This document shows, one piece after another, positions 16,449 through 25,288 of a DNA stretch of 64,000 bases. Source of the DNA: Nonomuraea dietziae. Its GTDB lineage: Bacteria > Actinomycetota > Actinomycetes > Streptosporangiales > Streptosporangiaceae. The position numbers and the translations under genes are program-made. The notes beneath the pieces were generated by a model, which worked only from the letters and a program-made list of their open reading frames with translations, did no database searches and was not told the DNA's origin. The stretch covers positions 6,572,001 through 6,636,000 of the forward strand of contig NZ_JACIBV010000001.1 of NCBI RefSeq assembly GCF_014195505.1. The letters run 5' to 3'. Position 1 is the first letter of the stretch. Every line of letters starts with the position of its first letter.

Positions 16449-19385
16449 GTGAGTTGGTGGCATCGCGCCCGAATCATGTCGGCAGTGGGGTCGGGGGCGC
16501 TGATCCTGGCGACCGCGTCGACCTCGGCGGCCGCGGGTTTCGACGCCCCTTCCGCCGGGCGTCTCGGGGACATCGCCGGGAATGTCGGGGACATCGTCGG
16601 AGGGGCGAGCGGGTTCTCGCCGCCTGAGGGTCCGAGGAAGGCGCCGAAGGTGGGGCTCCGCGTGGAGCGCCTCGGCGACCCTGACCTGGGCCACTGGCTG
16701 CGCACGGGCGACGTGCTGCGCTTCAGGATCGCTGTCGAGGGGCAGGCCCGCGACGCCTTGCTCGCGGTGGCGGCCAAGCCGTCCAAGGCGCTGGCCACGG
16801 TCGAGTGCGCCCCCCAGCCCGCCGCCGCGCCGTCCCCGCAGCCTTCGCACGCTCCGCAGGGCTCGTCCGTCTCCCCACCTCCGCAGGCTCCGCCTACTTC
16901 CCAGGGCCCGCAGGCTCCGGGCGCTCCGCAGGCTTCGCATGTTCCGCAGGGTCTTGAGGGTCCGCAGCGCCCGGATGTTCCGCAGCGCCCGGATGTTCCG
17001 CAGGGTCCGGGCGTTCCGCAGGCTTCGCACGTCCCGCAGGCTTCGCATGTCCCGCAGGTTCCGCAGGGTCTTCAGGGTCCGCAGCGCCCGGATGTTCCGC
17101 AAAGTCCGGGCGCTCCGCAGGCTCTGCACGCTTCGCAAGCCCCCCAACTCGTGCAGGCTCCGCAGGGCAGGGGGGCGGCGGTCTGTGCCCTCGGGGACGT
17201 CGCGGGGGAGCGCACGGTCGACGTCAGGCTCGTCGTGCCGAGCGGGGCGCAGGAGGTCGTGCTGGCCGCCGTCGCCCAGGTACGCGAGGAGGCGGGCGCG
17301 GGCACCGAGACGCTCAGCAAGACCACCAGGGCGCGGGTCGCCATTCAGGCGCGCCCACGGACGTCCGACCCGATGACAGACATCGGAGGGTACGGCGGAG
17401 CGGGCATCGCCCCGCCCGTCCCACCGGCCCCGACCGGCGCCCGTATGGCGAGCTCGCTCGACGACCTCACGGCGGCCGACGACACGGCCACGGACGAAGA
17501 GATCATGACGAAGGGCCCTGACGGGGAGCTCGCGGTGGCCGCGCCGAGCGCGAAGGTGGTCGGCGCGGCGCAGGACTTCCAGCCTTCGGACGGCGAGGTG
17601 GGCGAGGCCTGGCTCGAGACGGTCGAGGCCCCCGTTGCCGGCGGCCCCTCGACCGAGGGCGTTCGCGTGGATGAGCCGCCTGCCGGGTCGCCCGTCTCCT
17701 ACTTCGAGATGCACGTGTTCTCGATGCTGACGCCGCAGGGCGGTTCGGTCGCTGGCTCGCTGCTGGGCTCGCCTCCTGGACTGCTGCCAAGCGCGCCCGG
17801 AGAGGGACCGCCAGCCGTGGACGGGGCTTGGAGCACTGTGGGCAGCGACTCGCACGTGACTCATCCCGGCTCACCCATCACCGTCGCCGACTCGCTCGCC
17901 ACTGGCCACAACCCACTTCCGGGCGCGCCCGCCACGACCGGGCACGGTCCTGGTTCGCCCACCACGAGCGGGCTTGTGGGTCCGGGTTCGCCCGCCACGA
18001 CCGGGCATACGGGGCCTGGTTCGCCTGTGACGACCGGGCTTGTGGCGCCGGGTGCGCCCGCCACGACCGGGCACGGCCCGGGTTCGCCCGCTGCGACCGG
18101 GCAAGTGGGTCCAGGTTCACCTGCCGCGAGCGGGCATGTGGTGCCGGGTGGGCCTGTCACGAGCGGGCATGTGGGTCCAGGTGCGCCCGCAACCGGCGGG
18201 GACCCTCGTCCGGATCTGCTCGCCACCGGCGCGCATGCGCAGTCGCACACGCTCGTCCAGGGCGGGAACCCGCGTCCGGGTGTGCTGACGGGAGGCGGGA
18301 ATTCGCTTCTGCACTCCCTCATCCCCGGCGTGGCCCCGAACGTCGTCCATGGCTTGGTCACCCAGGGCGCGAGCGTGCGGGACGCCGAGGGCGGGCCACG
18401 TTCCGCCGCCGCCCCTGGACCTGGGGCCGTCACCACAAGGCATGACGGCACGGCCACCCGACCGGGGACCGTCGCCACGGGCCTTCAGGGCGCCGCCGCT
18501 GGACCTGCGGCCACTGCCACCGAACCACGATCCACTGCCGCCGGGCCCGAAGCCGCCGCCACGGGCCTGGAAGGCGCCACCACCGCCACGGGACCCGCGG
18601 CGACCACCACCGGCCCCCAGACCACTGCCACCGGCCCCAGGGGCACCGTCACGGGCCTGGAGAGCGCCGCCACCGGACCCCGTGCCACCGCAACCGGCTC
18701 CAAAGCCGCCGCCACCGGGTCCAAGGCCACCTCCATCGGACCCAAGGCGACCGCGACCGGACCCAAAGCCGCGACCAGATCCAAAACCGCGACTGGATCC
18801 AAAGCCACCACCGGACCCAAAACCGCGACCGGATCCAAGGCCGCCACCGGGTCCAAAGGCACCACAGGGTCCAAGGCCGCCGCGACGGGGTCCCAGGCCG
18901 CCGCGACCGGATCCGCGACAGGGCCCAAGAGCACCGCGACCGGGTCCAAGACCACAGGCCAGGGCTTGTCTGGTGATGAGGCGAAGGCGCGGTTGGGGGA
19001 GGTGGGAGCCAGTCAGGCCAGTGCCTCGTCGCAGCTCGCTGATTCCGGTGCGCCCCAGCTCGGCGCCGCGTCGGCCGCACCCAAGAGCACCACCGCTGAT
19101 TCTGGTGCGAACGGAGGATTGTGGAACGATCCTCAATTGCGATTGCCGCAGGTGGCGCCGCCTCAGCAGCCCAGCCCCAGTTCGTCTGCCATCGCCGTAC
19201 CATTGCCTCGTGTGATCTCGAGCCCCCCGGTGAAAGCCCAAGCCGAAGACCGGTGGGACCTCACGTCCGGCGCCAATGGGCTTCCCGTCGTGGGAGGCGG
19301 CCTCGTGCTGCTGCTCGGCGGACTGTGGGTGGTGGCGAAAGCGGAGAGAACCCGTAGCGGGCGGAAAACTCAGCCGATGTTGTAA
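16449..19385 (+). CDS. Giant repetitive secreted/surface protein with C-terminal membrane anchor
   Basis: 978 residues. The N-terminus has a signal-like stretch (IMSAVGSGALILATASTSAAAG, cleavage near residue 28). A short folded part (about 60-110 and 230-300) is interrupted by Pro/Gln repeats (about 120-240) built from units such as VPQASH and PQRPD. Two long low-complexity regions follow: GPGSPATTGH-type decamers (about 475-580) and Thr/Ala/Gly/Lys/Pro repeats such as TATGSKAA (about 660-840). The C-terminus has a membrane helix (about 943-962) and a basic tail (RTRSGRKTQ). There is no LPXTG motif, so a sortase substrate is not supported. A wall-spanning stalk is the simplest reading. Family not recognised. 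Confidence 0.65.
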   Translation: MSWWHRARIMSAVGSGALILATASTSAAAGFDAPSAGRLGDIAGNVGDIVGGASGFSPPEGPRKAPKVGLRVERLGDPDLGHWLRTGDVLRFRIAVEGQARDALLAVAAKPSKALATVECAPQPAAAPSPQPSHAPQGSSVSPPPQAPPTSQGPQAPGAPQASHVPQGLEGPQRPDVPQRPDVPQGPGVPQASHVPQASHVPQVPQGLQGPQRPDVPQSPGAPQALHASQAPQLVQAPQGRGAAVCALGDVAGERTVDVRLVVPSGAQEVVLAAVAQVREEAGAGTETLSKTTRARVAIQARPRTSDPMTDIGGYGGAGIAPPVPPAPTGARMASSLDDLTAADDTATDEEIMTKGPDGELAVAAPSAKVVGAAQDFQPSDGEVGEAWLETVEAPVAGGPSTEGVRVDEPPAGSPVSYFEMHVFSMLTPQGGSVAGSLLGSPPGLLPSAPGEGPPAVDGAWSTVGSDSHVTHPGSPITVADSLATGHNPLPGAPATTGHGPGSPTTSGLVGPGSPATTGHTGPGSPVTTGLVAPGAPATTGHGPGSPAATGQVGPGSPAASGHVVPGGPVTSGHVGPGAPATGGDPRPDLLATGAHAQSHTLVQGGNPRPGVLTGGGNSLLHSLIPGVAPNVVHGLVTQGASVRDAEGGPRSAAAPGPGAVTTRHDGTATRPGTVATGLQGAAAGPAATATEPRSTAAGPEAAATGLEGATTATGPAATTTGPQTTATGPRGTVTGLESAATGPRATATGSKAAATGSKATSIGPKATATGPKAATRSKTATGSKATTGPKTATGSKAATGSKGTTGSKAAATGSQAAATGSATGPKSTATGSKTTGQGLSGDEAKARLGEVGASQASASSQLADSGAPQLGAASAAPKSTTADSGANGGLWNDPQLRLPQVAPPQQPSPSSSAIAVPLPRVISSPPVKAQAEDRWDLTSGANGLPVVGGGLVLLLGGLWVVAKAERTRSGRKTQPML
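16900..17150 (+). repeat. Degenerate tandem repeats encoding PQ-rich units
   Basis: Short units built on GTTCCGCAG/GCTTCGCACGT recur many times in frame. For example, CCGCAGCGCCCGGATGTT appears twice in tandem near 16968-17003 and again near 17085. They encode VPQASH, VPQGP and PQRPD blocks. Confidence 0.8.
17925..18195 (+). repeat. Tandem repeats encoding GPGSPATTGH-type decamers
   Basis: CGCCCGCCACGACCGGGCA and close variants recur about every 30-36 bp (near 17925, 17990, 18055), always in frame with the surface protein gene. Confidence 0.8.
18570..18960 (+). repeat. Low-complexity Thr/Ala/Gly/Lys-coding repeat block
   Basis: Imperfect 15-30 bp units around GGATCCAAAGCC and ACCGGATCC encode alternating TATGPKAA, TGSKAA and TTGSK. 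Runs of A within otherwise GC-rich DNA make the block stand out. Confidence 0.75.
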
Positions 19386-19459
19386 ATCGGACTTTGCTGT
19401 TACATTTACCGCCCTAGTATTCTCATTGACCAAGGTTCGGGAATGCGCGGAGGGCAGCG

Positions 19460-21412
19460 GTGGCACCGAGGCGACTGACAGCCGTGTCCGCCCTTCTGCT
19501 CTCCTTGGGCATCAGCGGCGGCGTGGTTCTCGCGGCAGTTCCGCTCATCGGTCAGGTCGCCAGCGCGTCGGTGGTGGCCAGGGATCCGGACCCCGGCGAC
19601 GTGGTCCCTCCGTGTGACGCGGGCGAGACCTGCGAACCCACCGAGGTCGTCACCACGGTCACGATCACCACCACGCTCCCCACCCCGACGCCGACCCCGA
19701 CCGACCCGGTGACCACCGTGACGACCACGGTGACCCCGACGCAGGCGAAGAAGACGAGCAAGGCGCCCGAGCCGGAGAAGACCACTCCGGCGCCGACGAC
19801 CCCGCCGGTGACGCAGGAACAGCCGGTGCAGCCGCCGCCCGTGGCTCCGACCGCCTCCTCTGTCCCGCCGCCCACCACCGCCGAGCTCGAGCCGACGTTC
19901 TCCTTCCCCGCGGCGCAGGATCCCAGCACCGCGCAGGACACGGGAACGGGCACGCCCAGCACGGAGCCCACCGACTCCGAGCAACTGGTGGTGCGCAACG
20001 CGGCGCCCGAGTACAACCAGGTCGACCTCAGCCGCAAGCTCGGCATCCCGGCGCTGGTGCTGGTGCTGCTGGCGCTGTTCGCGGTGCTCATCTTCGAGGG
20101 CAGGCTACGCAGGCTGGCCCACGCCGCCGCCGTCCGCAGGGCGGGGCCCCAGGCGCCCGGCAGGCACCGTGGCGACGGCGCCCCCGAGCCGTACGGTTAC
20201 CCGGCGGGTCCGGGCTTCGCGGGCGCGGTTCCGGCCTACGCGCCGATCATCAGCTTCGTGCCTGTGCAGACCTACCCCGGAGGGCCCGCGCAGTACGCGC
20301 CGGTCTACCAGCAGCCCTTCCCGCAGGACCCGGCGATGTACGGCCAGCAGGGCCAGACGGCCGAGTACCCCGGCTACCCGCAGCACCCCGGACAGCCGCA
20401 GACCGCCTACACGCAGCCCGCATTCACCGAACCCGCCTACACGCAGCCTGACTACCCGCAGCCGGGATACGAGCAGCCCGACTACACGCACGCGGGACAC
20501 CAGCAGGCGGGCCCGCAGGACGACTACGCGCAGCGGGAGCACCTCCAGCACGAGGAGCCCCGGGCCGAGCGGTTCGACGCCTTCCAGCCGCGGGAGTTCC
20601 ATGTGGCGGGCGACGACCCTCTTCCCTCGGACCTGATGACGGGGCACGTGGGACGCGAAGACGACGTTCAGGCCTACCGTGACGGGTCGGCGGAGGCCGA
20701 CACGGCGGGCTACCGCGGCGGGCTGGCGGAGGGCGGCGCGGCGGGCTTCCTGGCCGGGCCGGTTGACGGCGGCGCTGCGGATGACCAGGACGGACTGGTC
20801 GGCGGCGCGCCGGGCTACCGCGACGAAGTGGCTGACAGCGGCGCGGGTTCTTCGGGGCATCTGGCGGAGGGCCGGGAGTACCGGGACCTGTTCGAGCCGC
20901 TGGTGGCCCCGGACCAGCCGCCGCTGGGCGACATCCCGCCCGGAGGCGACGCTCCTTTCGACGAGCCGCACCCGGGGCATCCGGTGGCATCCGCCCCGTT
21001 GGGCGTGGAGCCGAGCGACGCCGAGCCATGGCAGTACGGCGCCCCCCAGTACGGCGAGGCCTCCCAGTACGGCGACGCCCCTACGTACGGTGAAGCCCCG
21101 CGCTACGGCGACGCCTCCCAGTACGGCGACGCCCCGCGCTACGGCGAAACCTCCCAGCACGGTGACGCTTCGCGCTACGGCGAGGCCTCCCAGCACAGCG
21201 ACGCCCGGCACTACGGCGATGCGCACCAGCACGACGACGTCCCCACATCCGGCCAGGCGTCCCCGCACGGCGACGCCACGCCATACGGCGACGCCACGGC
21301 ATCCAGTGATCCCTCGCGCTACGGCGATGCGCGGAGGGACGACGAGGTCTCGCAGGATGACCGGACGTCGATCGTGCCGATGAGGGAGGATCGCGACCAC
21401 CGCGAGTTCTGA
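19460..21412 (+). CDS. Type I membrane protein with Thr/Pro-rich ectodomain and YG-repeat cytoplasmic tail
   Basis: 650 residues from GTG 19460. A signal peptide (about 1-33) precedes a Thr/Pro/Val-rich ectodomain to about residue 170 (TTVTITTTLPTPTPTPTD and similar). A membrane helix lies at about 195-213 (LGIPALVLVLLALFAVLIFEG), followed by basic stop-transfer residues. The remaining 430 residues are intracellular: first a Tyr/Pro/Gln-rich part (about 250-345), then an acidic part, then nonapeptide-like QYGDAPRYGEAS repeats (about 525-620). The order is opposite to the preceding gene's protein, whose anchor is at the very C-terminus. Probably transcribed separately: the gap at 19386-19459 is AT-rich. 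Function unknown. Confidence 0.65.
   Translation: MAPRRLTAVSALLLSLGISGGVVLAAVPLIGQVASASVVARDPDPGDVVPPCDAGETCEPTEVVTTVTITTTLPTPTPTPTDPVTTVTTTVTPTQAKKTSKAPEPEKTTPAPTTPPVTQEQPVQPPPVAPTASSVPPPTTAELEPTFSFPAAQDPSTAQDTGTGTPSTEPTDSEQLVVRNAAPEYNQVDLSRKLGIPALVLVLLALFAVLIFEGRLRRLAHAAAVRRAGPQAPGRHRGDGAPEPYGYPAGPGFAGAVPAYAPIISFVPVQTYPGGPAQYAPVYQQPFPQDPAMYGQQGQTAEYPGYPQHPGQPQTAYTQPAFTEPAYTQPDYPQPGYEQPDYTHAGHQQAGPQDDYAQREHLQHEEPRAERFDAFQPREFHVAGDDPLPSDLMTGHVGREDDVQAYRDGSAEADTAGYRGGLAEGGAAGFLAGPVDGGAADDQDGLVGGAPGYRDEVADSGAGSSGHLAEGREYRDLFEPLVAPDQPPLGDIPPGGDAPFDEPHPGHPVASAPLGVEPSDAEPWQYGAPQYGEASQYGDAPTYGEAPRYGDASQYGDAPRYGETSQHGDASRYGEASQHSDARHYGDAHQHDDVPTSGQASPHGDATPYGDATASSDPSRYGDARRDDEVSQDDRTSIVPMREDRDHREF
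21035..21330 (+). repeat. Repeats encoding (Q/R/T)YG(D/E)A(S/P) units
   Basis: Units of about 18 bp based on CAGTACGGCGACGCC and CGCTACGGCGAGGCC are repeated more than a dozen times in frame, with drift towards CAC (His) for TAC (Tyr) at the 3' end. Confidence 0.85.
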
Positions 21413-21583
21413 TCGCGGTGAGCGTGTGACGGCTCGTCGCGGTGGCGGTCTGACGGCTCGCCGTTGCGGCGGGCAGCGAAGTCCTGCTGGGGAAGCGCAC
21501 GGAGAGGGGCGCGAGCCGGCGACGGTGGGCGGCGCCAGGGATGCGACAGCCGTACGAACCGGGGCTCAGACACGGGCAGCGGC

Positions 21584-21696
21584 GTGGAGGCGGCGGTTCG
21601 GACCTGAGTGCAGGTGCGGCGTGGAGGCGGCGGTTCAGATCGGGGTGCAGGTGCGGTGCGGTGGCGAGGGTTCGGATCTGAGTGCAGGTGCGCGGC
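21584..21696. repeat. Three non-coding tandem repeats of 36-40 bp
   Basis: Units begin GTGGAGGCGGCGGTTCGGA at 21584, GTGGAGGCGGCGGTTCAGAT at 21621 and GTGGCGAGGGTTCGGATCTG at 21661. Each ends in a GTGCAGGTGCG-like core. They are not part of a recognisable gene. Confidence 0.75.
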
Positions 21697-21707
21697 GGCT
21701 GGACGAG

Positions 21708-21742
21708 CTTCCCCGGGGCCGTGGGGGCACGGCCCCGGGAAG
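21708..21742 (-). terminator. Terminator of the first sdh operon
   Basis: Arms CTTCCCCGGGGCCGTG (21708-21723) and CACGGCCCCGGGAAG (21728-21742) pair with one bulged base around a 4-nt loop, immediately 3' of the sdhB stop at 21747. Confidence 0.75.
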
Positions 21743-21746
21743 GGCG

Positions 21747-22502
21747 TCAGCTGCTCGGGCGGCGGAAGATCTTGCTGCCGAGCCAGACCAGCGGGTCGTA
21801 CTTGCGGTCCACCACGCGCTCCTTCATCGGGATCAGCGCGTTGTCGGTGATCTTGATGTGCTCAGGGCAGACCTCGGTGCAGCACTTGGTGATGTTGCAG
21901 TACCCGAGCCCGTGGTCCTTCTGTGCCGACTCCTTGCGGTCGGCCACGTCGTACGGGTGCATGTCCAGCTCCGCGATCCGCATGAGGAACCTGGGCCCGG
22001 AGAAGGCCGGCTTGTTCTCCTCGTGGTCGCGGATGACGTGGCAGACGTTGTTGCACATGAAGCACTCGATGCACTTGCGGAACTCCTGCGAGCGCTCCAC
22101 GTCGATCTGCTTCATCCGGTACTCGCCCGGCCTGACGTCCGCGGGTGGCGTGAAGGAGGGGACCTCACGGGCCTTCTGGTAGTTGAAGGACACGTCGCAC
22201 ACCAGGTCCTTGATGACGGGGAAGGTGCGCATCGGGGTGACCGTGATGGTCTCGTCCTCGGTGAAGGTGGACATCCGGGTCATGCAGCCCAGGCGCGGCT
22301 TGCCGTTGATCTCCATGGAGCACGAGCCGCACTTGCCCGCCTTGCAGTTCCACCGTACGGCCAGGTCGGGCGCCTGGGTGGCCTGGAGGCGGTGGATGAT
22401 GTCGAGGACGACCTCGCCCTCGTTGACCTCGACGGTGAAGTCCTCGAGCTTGCCCTCGCCGCCCTCACCGCGCCAGACCTTGAACTTCGCCTTGTAACTC
22501 AT
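21747..22502 (-). CDS. sdhB: Succinate dehydrogenase iron-sulfur subunit (first complex)
   Basis: 251 residues from the ATG at 22502, which overlaps the sdhA stop (ATGA). The [2Fe-2S] ligands lie in CKAGKCGSCSMEINGKPRLG plus the following Cys. The [4Fe-4S] ligands are in CIECFMCNNVC and the [3Fe-4S]/[4Fe-4S] ligands in CNITKCCTEVCPEHI. The subunit passes electrons from FAD in SdhA to the membrane quinone site. The composition of the set (flavoprotein, this subunit and one long membrane protein) resembles the mycobacterial Sdh1 type (Rv0247c-Rv0249c). The open frame continues upstream, but only inside sdhA. Confidence 0.93.
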   Translation of the reverse strand: MSYKAKFKVWRGEGGEGKLEDFTVEVNEGEVVLDIIHRLQATQAPDLAVRWNCKAGKCGSCSMEINGKPRLGCMTRMSTFTEDETITVTPMRTFPVIKDLVCDVSFNYQKAREVPSFTPPADVRPGEYRMKQIDVERSQEFRKCIECFMCNNVCHVIRDHEENKPAFSGPRFLMRIAELDMHPYDVADRKESAQKDHGLGYCNITKCCTEVCPEHIKITDNALIPMKERVVDRKYDPLVWLGSKIFRRPSS

Positions 22503-24367
22503 GAGAGCTCCTCGTCGGTGAGGTACTTCTTCAGCTCGCTCACCTCGAACAGGGCGAGCAGGTCTTCGCGCATCCCCGGCTGGATCTTCTCCTCGACCGT
22601 GACGGCGGAGCCGTCCTCGGTCGCGGAGCAGACGAGCAGCTTGCGGCGCCACTCGGGGTTCATGCCGGGGAAGTCGTCGCGGGTGTGCCCGCCTCGGCTC
22701 TCCTCGCGCAGCAGCGCGGCCTTGGCCACGCACTCGGAGACGAGCAGCATGTTGCGCAGGTCGAGCGCCAGGTGCCAGCCGGGGTTGTAGATGCGTCCTC
22801 CGGCCGCGCCGACGAGGTGCACGCGCTCCTTCAGCTTCTCCACGACCTCGAGCGCCTCGGAGATCTCCGAGGCCTTGCGGATGATGCCGACCAGGTCGTT
22901 CATGGTCCGCTGGAGCTCGGCGTGGACCTCGTAGGGGTTCTCGCCGGAGCGCTCGAGCGGGGCGAGCGCCTCGGCCCTCGCGCTGTCGACGCTCTCCTGG
23001 GAGACGGCGGGCCTCGAGGGCAGGGAGTCGACGTAGGCGGAGGCGCCCGCGCCCGCTCGCCGTCCGAACACCAGCAGGTCGGAGAGCGAGTTGCCGCCCA
23101 GCCTGTTGGAGCCGTGCATGCCGCCCGAGACCTCGCCCGCCGCGAACAGGCCGGGGACGGCCGCCGCGCCGGTGTCGGCGTCGACCTCGACGCCGCCCAT
23201 GATGTAATGGCAGGTCGGGCCCACCTGCATGGGCTCGGTGGTGATGTCGACGTCGGCCAGCTCCTTGAACTGGTGGTGCATCGACGGCAGCCGCTTGATG
23301 ATCTCGGCGGCGGGGAGCCTGGTGGACACGTCGAGGAAGACGCCGCCCTGGGGCGAGCCGCGTCCCGCCTTCACCTCGGAGTTGATCGCTCTGGCGACCT
23401 CGTCACGCGGCAGCAGCTCCGGAGGGCGGCGGTTGTTGGCCTGGTCGGTGTACCAGCGGTCGCCCTCCTCCTCGGTGGTGGCGTACTTGTCCTTGAACAC
23501 CTCGGGGATGTAGTTGAACATGAAGCGCTCGCCGAGCGAGTTGCGCAGCACGCCGCCGTCGCCGCGGACCGACTCGGTGACCAGGATGCCGCGCACGGAC
23601 GGCGGCCACACCATGCCGGTCGGGTGGAACTGGATGAACTCCATGTTGATGAGCTTCGCCCCCGCCAGCAGGGCCAGGGCGTGCCCGTCTCCCGTGTACT
23701 CCCAGGAGTTGGAGGTCACCACGTACGACTTGCCGATGCCGCCGGTGGCCAGCACGACCGCGGGCGCGTCGAAGAGCACGAGGTTGCCGGTCTCGCGCCA
23801 GTACCCGAAGGCACCGGAGATGGCGTCGCCGTCCTTGAGCAGGCGGGTGACCGTGCACTCGGCGAAGACCTTGATGTAGGCCTCGTAGTCGCCGTGGGTC
23901 TCGTAGTCCTCCTGCTGGAGGGCGACCACCCGCTGCTGGAGGGTGCGGATCAGCTCCAGTCCCGTCCGGTCGCCGACGTGCGCCAGGCGGGGGTACTCGT
24001 GCCCGCCGAAGTTGCGCTGACTGATCTTGCCGTCCTTGGTGCGGTCGAACAACGCGCCCCACGCCTCAAGCTCCCACACCCGGTCGGGAGCCTCCTTGGC
24101 GTGCAGCTCGGCCATGCGCCAGTTGTTGAGGAACTTGCCGCCGCGCATGGTGTCGCGGAAGTGCACCATCCAGTTGTCGTCGGAGTTGACGTTGCCCATG
24201 GCCGCGGCCGCGCCGCCTTCGGCCATGACCGTGTGGGCCTTGCCGAACAGCGACTTGCACACGATGGCGGTGCGCTTGCCTTGCTGACGAGCCTCGATGG
24301 CGGCCCGAAGACCCGCGCCGCCTGCGCCGATGACGACGACGTCGTATTCGTGACGCTCGATTTCCAC
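22499..24367 (-). CDS. sdhA: Succinate dehydrogenase flavoprotein subunit (first complex)
   Basis: 622 residues from GTG 24367. The N-terminal dinucleotide fold is VVVIGAGGAGLRAAIEARQQ. His45 in GKAHTVMAEGG is at the position of the covalent FAD histidine. HPTG (FIQFHPTGMVWP), GSNRLGGNSLSDLLVFGRRAG and the C-terminal helical region with DDFPGMNPEWRRKLL are all present. It oxidises succinate to fumarate at the cytoplasmic face of the membrane. It differs clearly from the second SdhA at 30271 (for example, the motifs before the FAD His), so the two are separate lineages rather than a recent duplication. Confidence 0.93.
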   Translation of the reverse strand: MEIERHEYDVVVIGAGGAGLRAAIEARQQGKRTAIVCKSLFGKAHTVMAEGGAAAAMGNVNSDDNWMVHFRDTMRGGKFLNNWRMAELHAKEAPDRVWELEAWGALFDRTKDGKISQRNFGGHEYPRLAHVGDRTGLELIRTLQQRVVALQQEDYETHGDYEAYIKVFAECTVTRLLKDGDAISGAFGYWRETGNLVLFDAPAVVLATGGIGKSYVVTSNSWEYTGDGHALALLAGAKLINMEFIQFHPTGMVWPPSVRGILVTESVRGDGGVLRNSLGERFMFNYIPEVFKDKYATTEEEGDRWYTDQANNRRPPELLPRDEVARAINSEVKAGRGSPQGGVFLDVSTRLPAAEIIKRLPSMHHQFKELADVDITTEPMQVGPTCHYIMGGVEVDADTGAAAVPGLFAAGEVSGGMHGSNRLGGNSLSDLLVFGRRAGAGASAYVDSLPSRPAVSQESVDSARAEALAPLERSGENPYEVHAELQRTMNDLVGIIRKASEISEALEVVEKLKERVHLVGAAGGRIYNPGWHLALDLRNMLLVSECVAKAALLREESRGGHTRDDFPGMNPEWRRKLLVCSATEDGSAVTVEEKIQPGMREDLLALFEVSELKKYLTDEELS

Positions 24368-24379
24368 TTGTTGGGATCC

Positions 24380-25168
24380 TTACGCGTACGGGAAGTTGAT
24401 GATGCCCTTGGCCACGAGACGGACGTAGAAGTCCGCGCCCATCACCGAGAACATCGACGCCCAGGCGAGCGGCTGGTGCTTGGCGTTGAGCTTGGAGATG
24501 AACGTCCAGGCCCTGTAGCGCACCGGATGCCGGGAGAAGTGGTTGAGCCGCCCGGCGGTGATGTGCCTGCAGGAGTGGCACGAGAGCGTGTAGGCCACGA
24601 TCAGGGCCGCGTTGATCAGCAGGATCCAGGTGCCGACTCCGAGTGGCTTGTGGATCAGCGCGAGGATCGCGTCGTAGGTGAGGACGGCGCCGATGACGAT
24701 CGCGCCGTAGAAGAAGTACCGGTGGATGTTCTGGATGATCAGCGGGAAGCGGGTCTCGCCCGTGTACTTGCCGTGCGGTTCCTGGACGGCGCAGGCGGGC
24801 GGGGACAGCCAGAACGAGCGGTAGTAGGACTTGCGGTAGTAGTAGCACGTCAACCGGAAGCCACCGGGCAGGCCGAGGATCAGCAGGCCGGCGGGCAAGG
24901 TGTACCAGTCCCCGATCGGGGCCCACCCGAACAGGCGCGCACCTTCGGGACACGTCGCCTCGGCCAGGCACGGCGAGGAGAACGGAGCGATGTAAGGCTC
25001 GATGTAGATGCTCGGGTCGAATACGGCCCACACGCCGTAGACGAGGAACGAGGCCAGCCCCAAAAAGGTCAGCAGCGGGGCGAGCCACCATCGGTCCGTG
25101 CGGAACGTGCGCACCTTCACCTGTGCGCGTTGTCTTCTGACCTGGGGTTCAGGGGTCGTCTGGGTCAT
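24380..25168 (-). CDS. sdhC: Succinate dehydrogenase membrane anchor (first complex, Sdh1-type)
   Basis: 262 residues from the ATG at 25168 (MTQTTPEP), which has an upstream purine-rich GGAGGTGGAGAG. The frame is open further upstream, but that part is Arg-rich with no initiation signal. Membrane helices lie at about 35-57, 90-107, 138-160, 165-185 and 225-245. His residues in HRYFF, SCHSCRHI and NHFSRHPVRYR are candidate haem ligands. The single long anchor with the RYFFYGAIVIGAVLTYDA segment resembles the Rv0249c family. First gene of the three-gene operon; a CRP-like site lies about 105 bp upstream. Confidence 0.82.
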   Translation of the reverse strand: MTQTTPEPQVRRQRAQVKVRTFRTDRWWLAPLLTFLGLASFLVYGVWAVFDPSIYIEPYIAPFSSPCLAEATCPEGARLFGWAPIGDWYTLPAGLLILGLPGGFRLTCYYYRKSYYRSFWLSPPACAVQEPHGKYTGETRFPLIIQNIHRYFFYGAIVIGAVLTYDAILALIHKPLGVGTWILLINAALIVAYTLSCHSCRHITAGRLNHFSRHPVRYRAWTFISKLNAKHQPLAWASMFSVMGADFYVRLVAKGIINFPYA

Positions 25169-25272
25169 CGCGGATCTCTCCACCTCCCGCGGAATGGCTG
25201 CTGCGAGGGTGGTGGAATCACTCGCCTCTCGCGCATTGGTGGGGGATACGTTACGACGGCGGCATCGGGTTT

Positions 25273-25288
25273 TGTGAGAAGGGTCACT
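25273..25288. promoter_or_regulatory. CRP/GlxR-like (or Rex-like) operator upstream of the first sdh operon
   Basis: TGTGA-GAAGGG-TCACT matches the CRP family consensus TGTGA-N6-TCACA at 9 of 10 positions. With the preceding T it also matches the left half of the Rex box TTGTGA-N6-TCACAA. It is about 105 bp upstream of the sdhC start. Which regulator binds is inference. Confidence 0.5.

Larger units (their letters stand above)
21413..21746. other. Intergenic region between convergent surface-protein and sdhB genes
   Basis: 334 bp without a supported gene. It holds a three-copy tandem repeat (21584-21696) and the sdh terminator (21708-21742). The first 170 bp are GC-rich with no motif I recognise. 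Confidence 0.6.

Noticed and set aside
16900..18960. CRISPR-like regularly spaced repeats
   Set aside because: Units are degenerate, in frame, of variable length and have no unique spacers; no cas genes are nearby. They are protein-coding repeats.
19260..19385. LPXTG sortase signal at the end of the 978-residue protein
   Set aside because: The only candidate reads LPVVGG; the Thr-Gly pair is missing, so a membrane anchor without sortase processing is the safer call.
18117..19466. Antisense open frame of 449 codons in the surface-protein repeats
   Set aside because: GC-rich repeats keep several frames open; only the plus frame has a signal sequence and a terminal membrane anchor.
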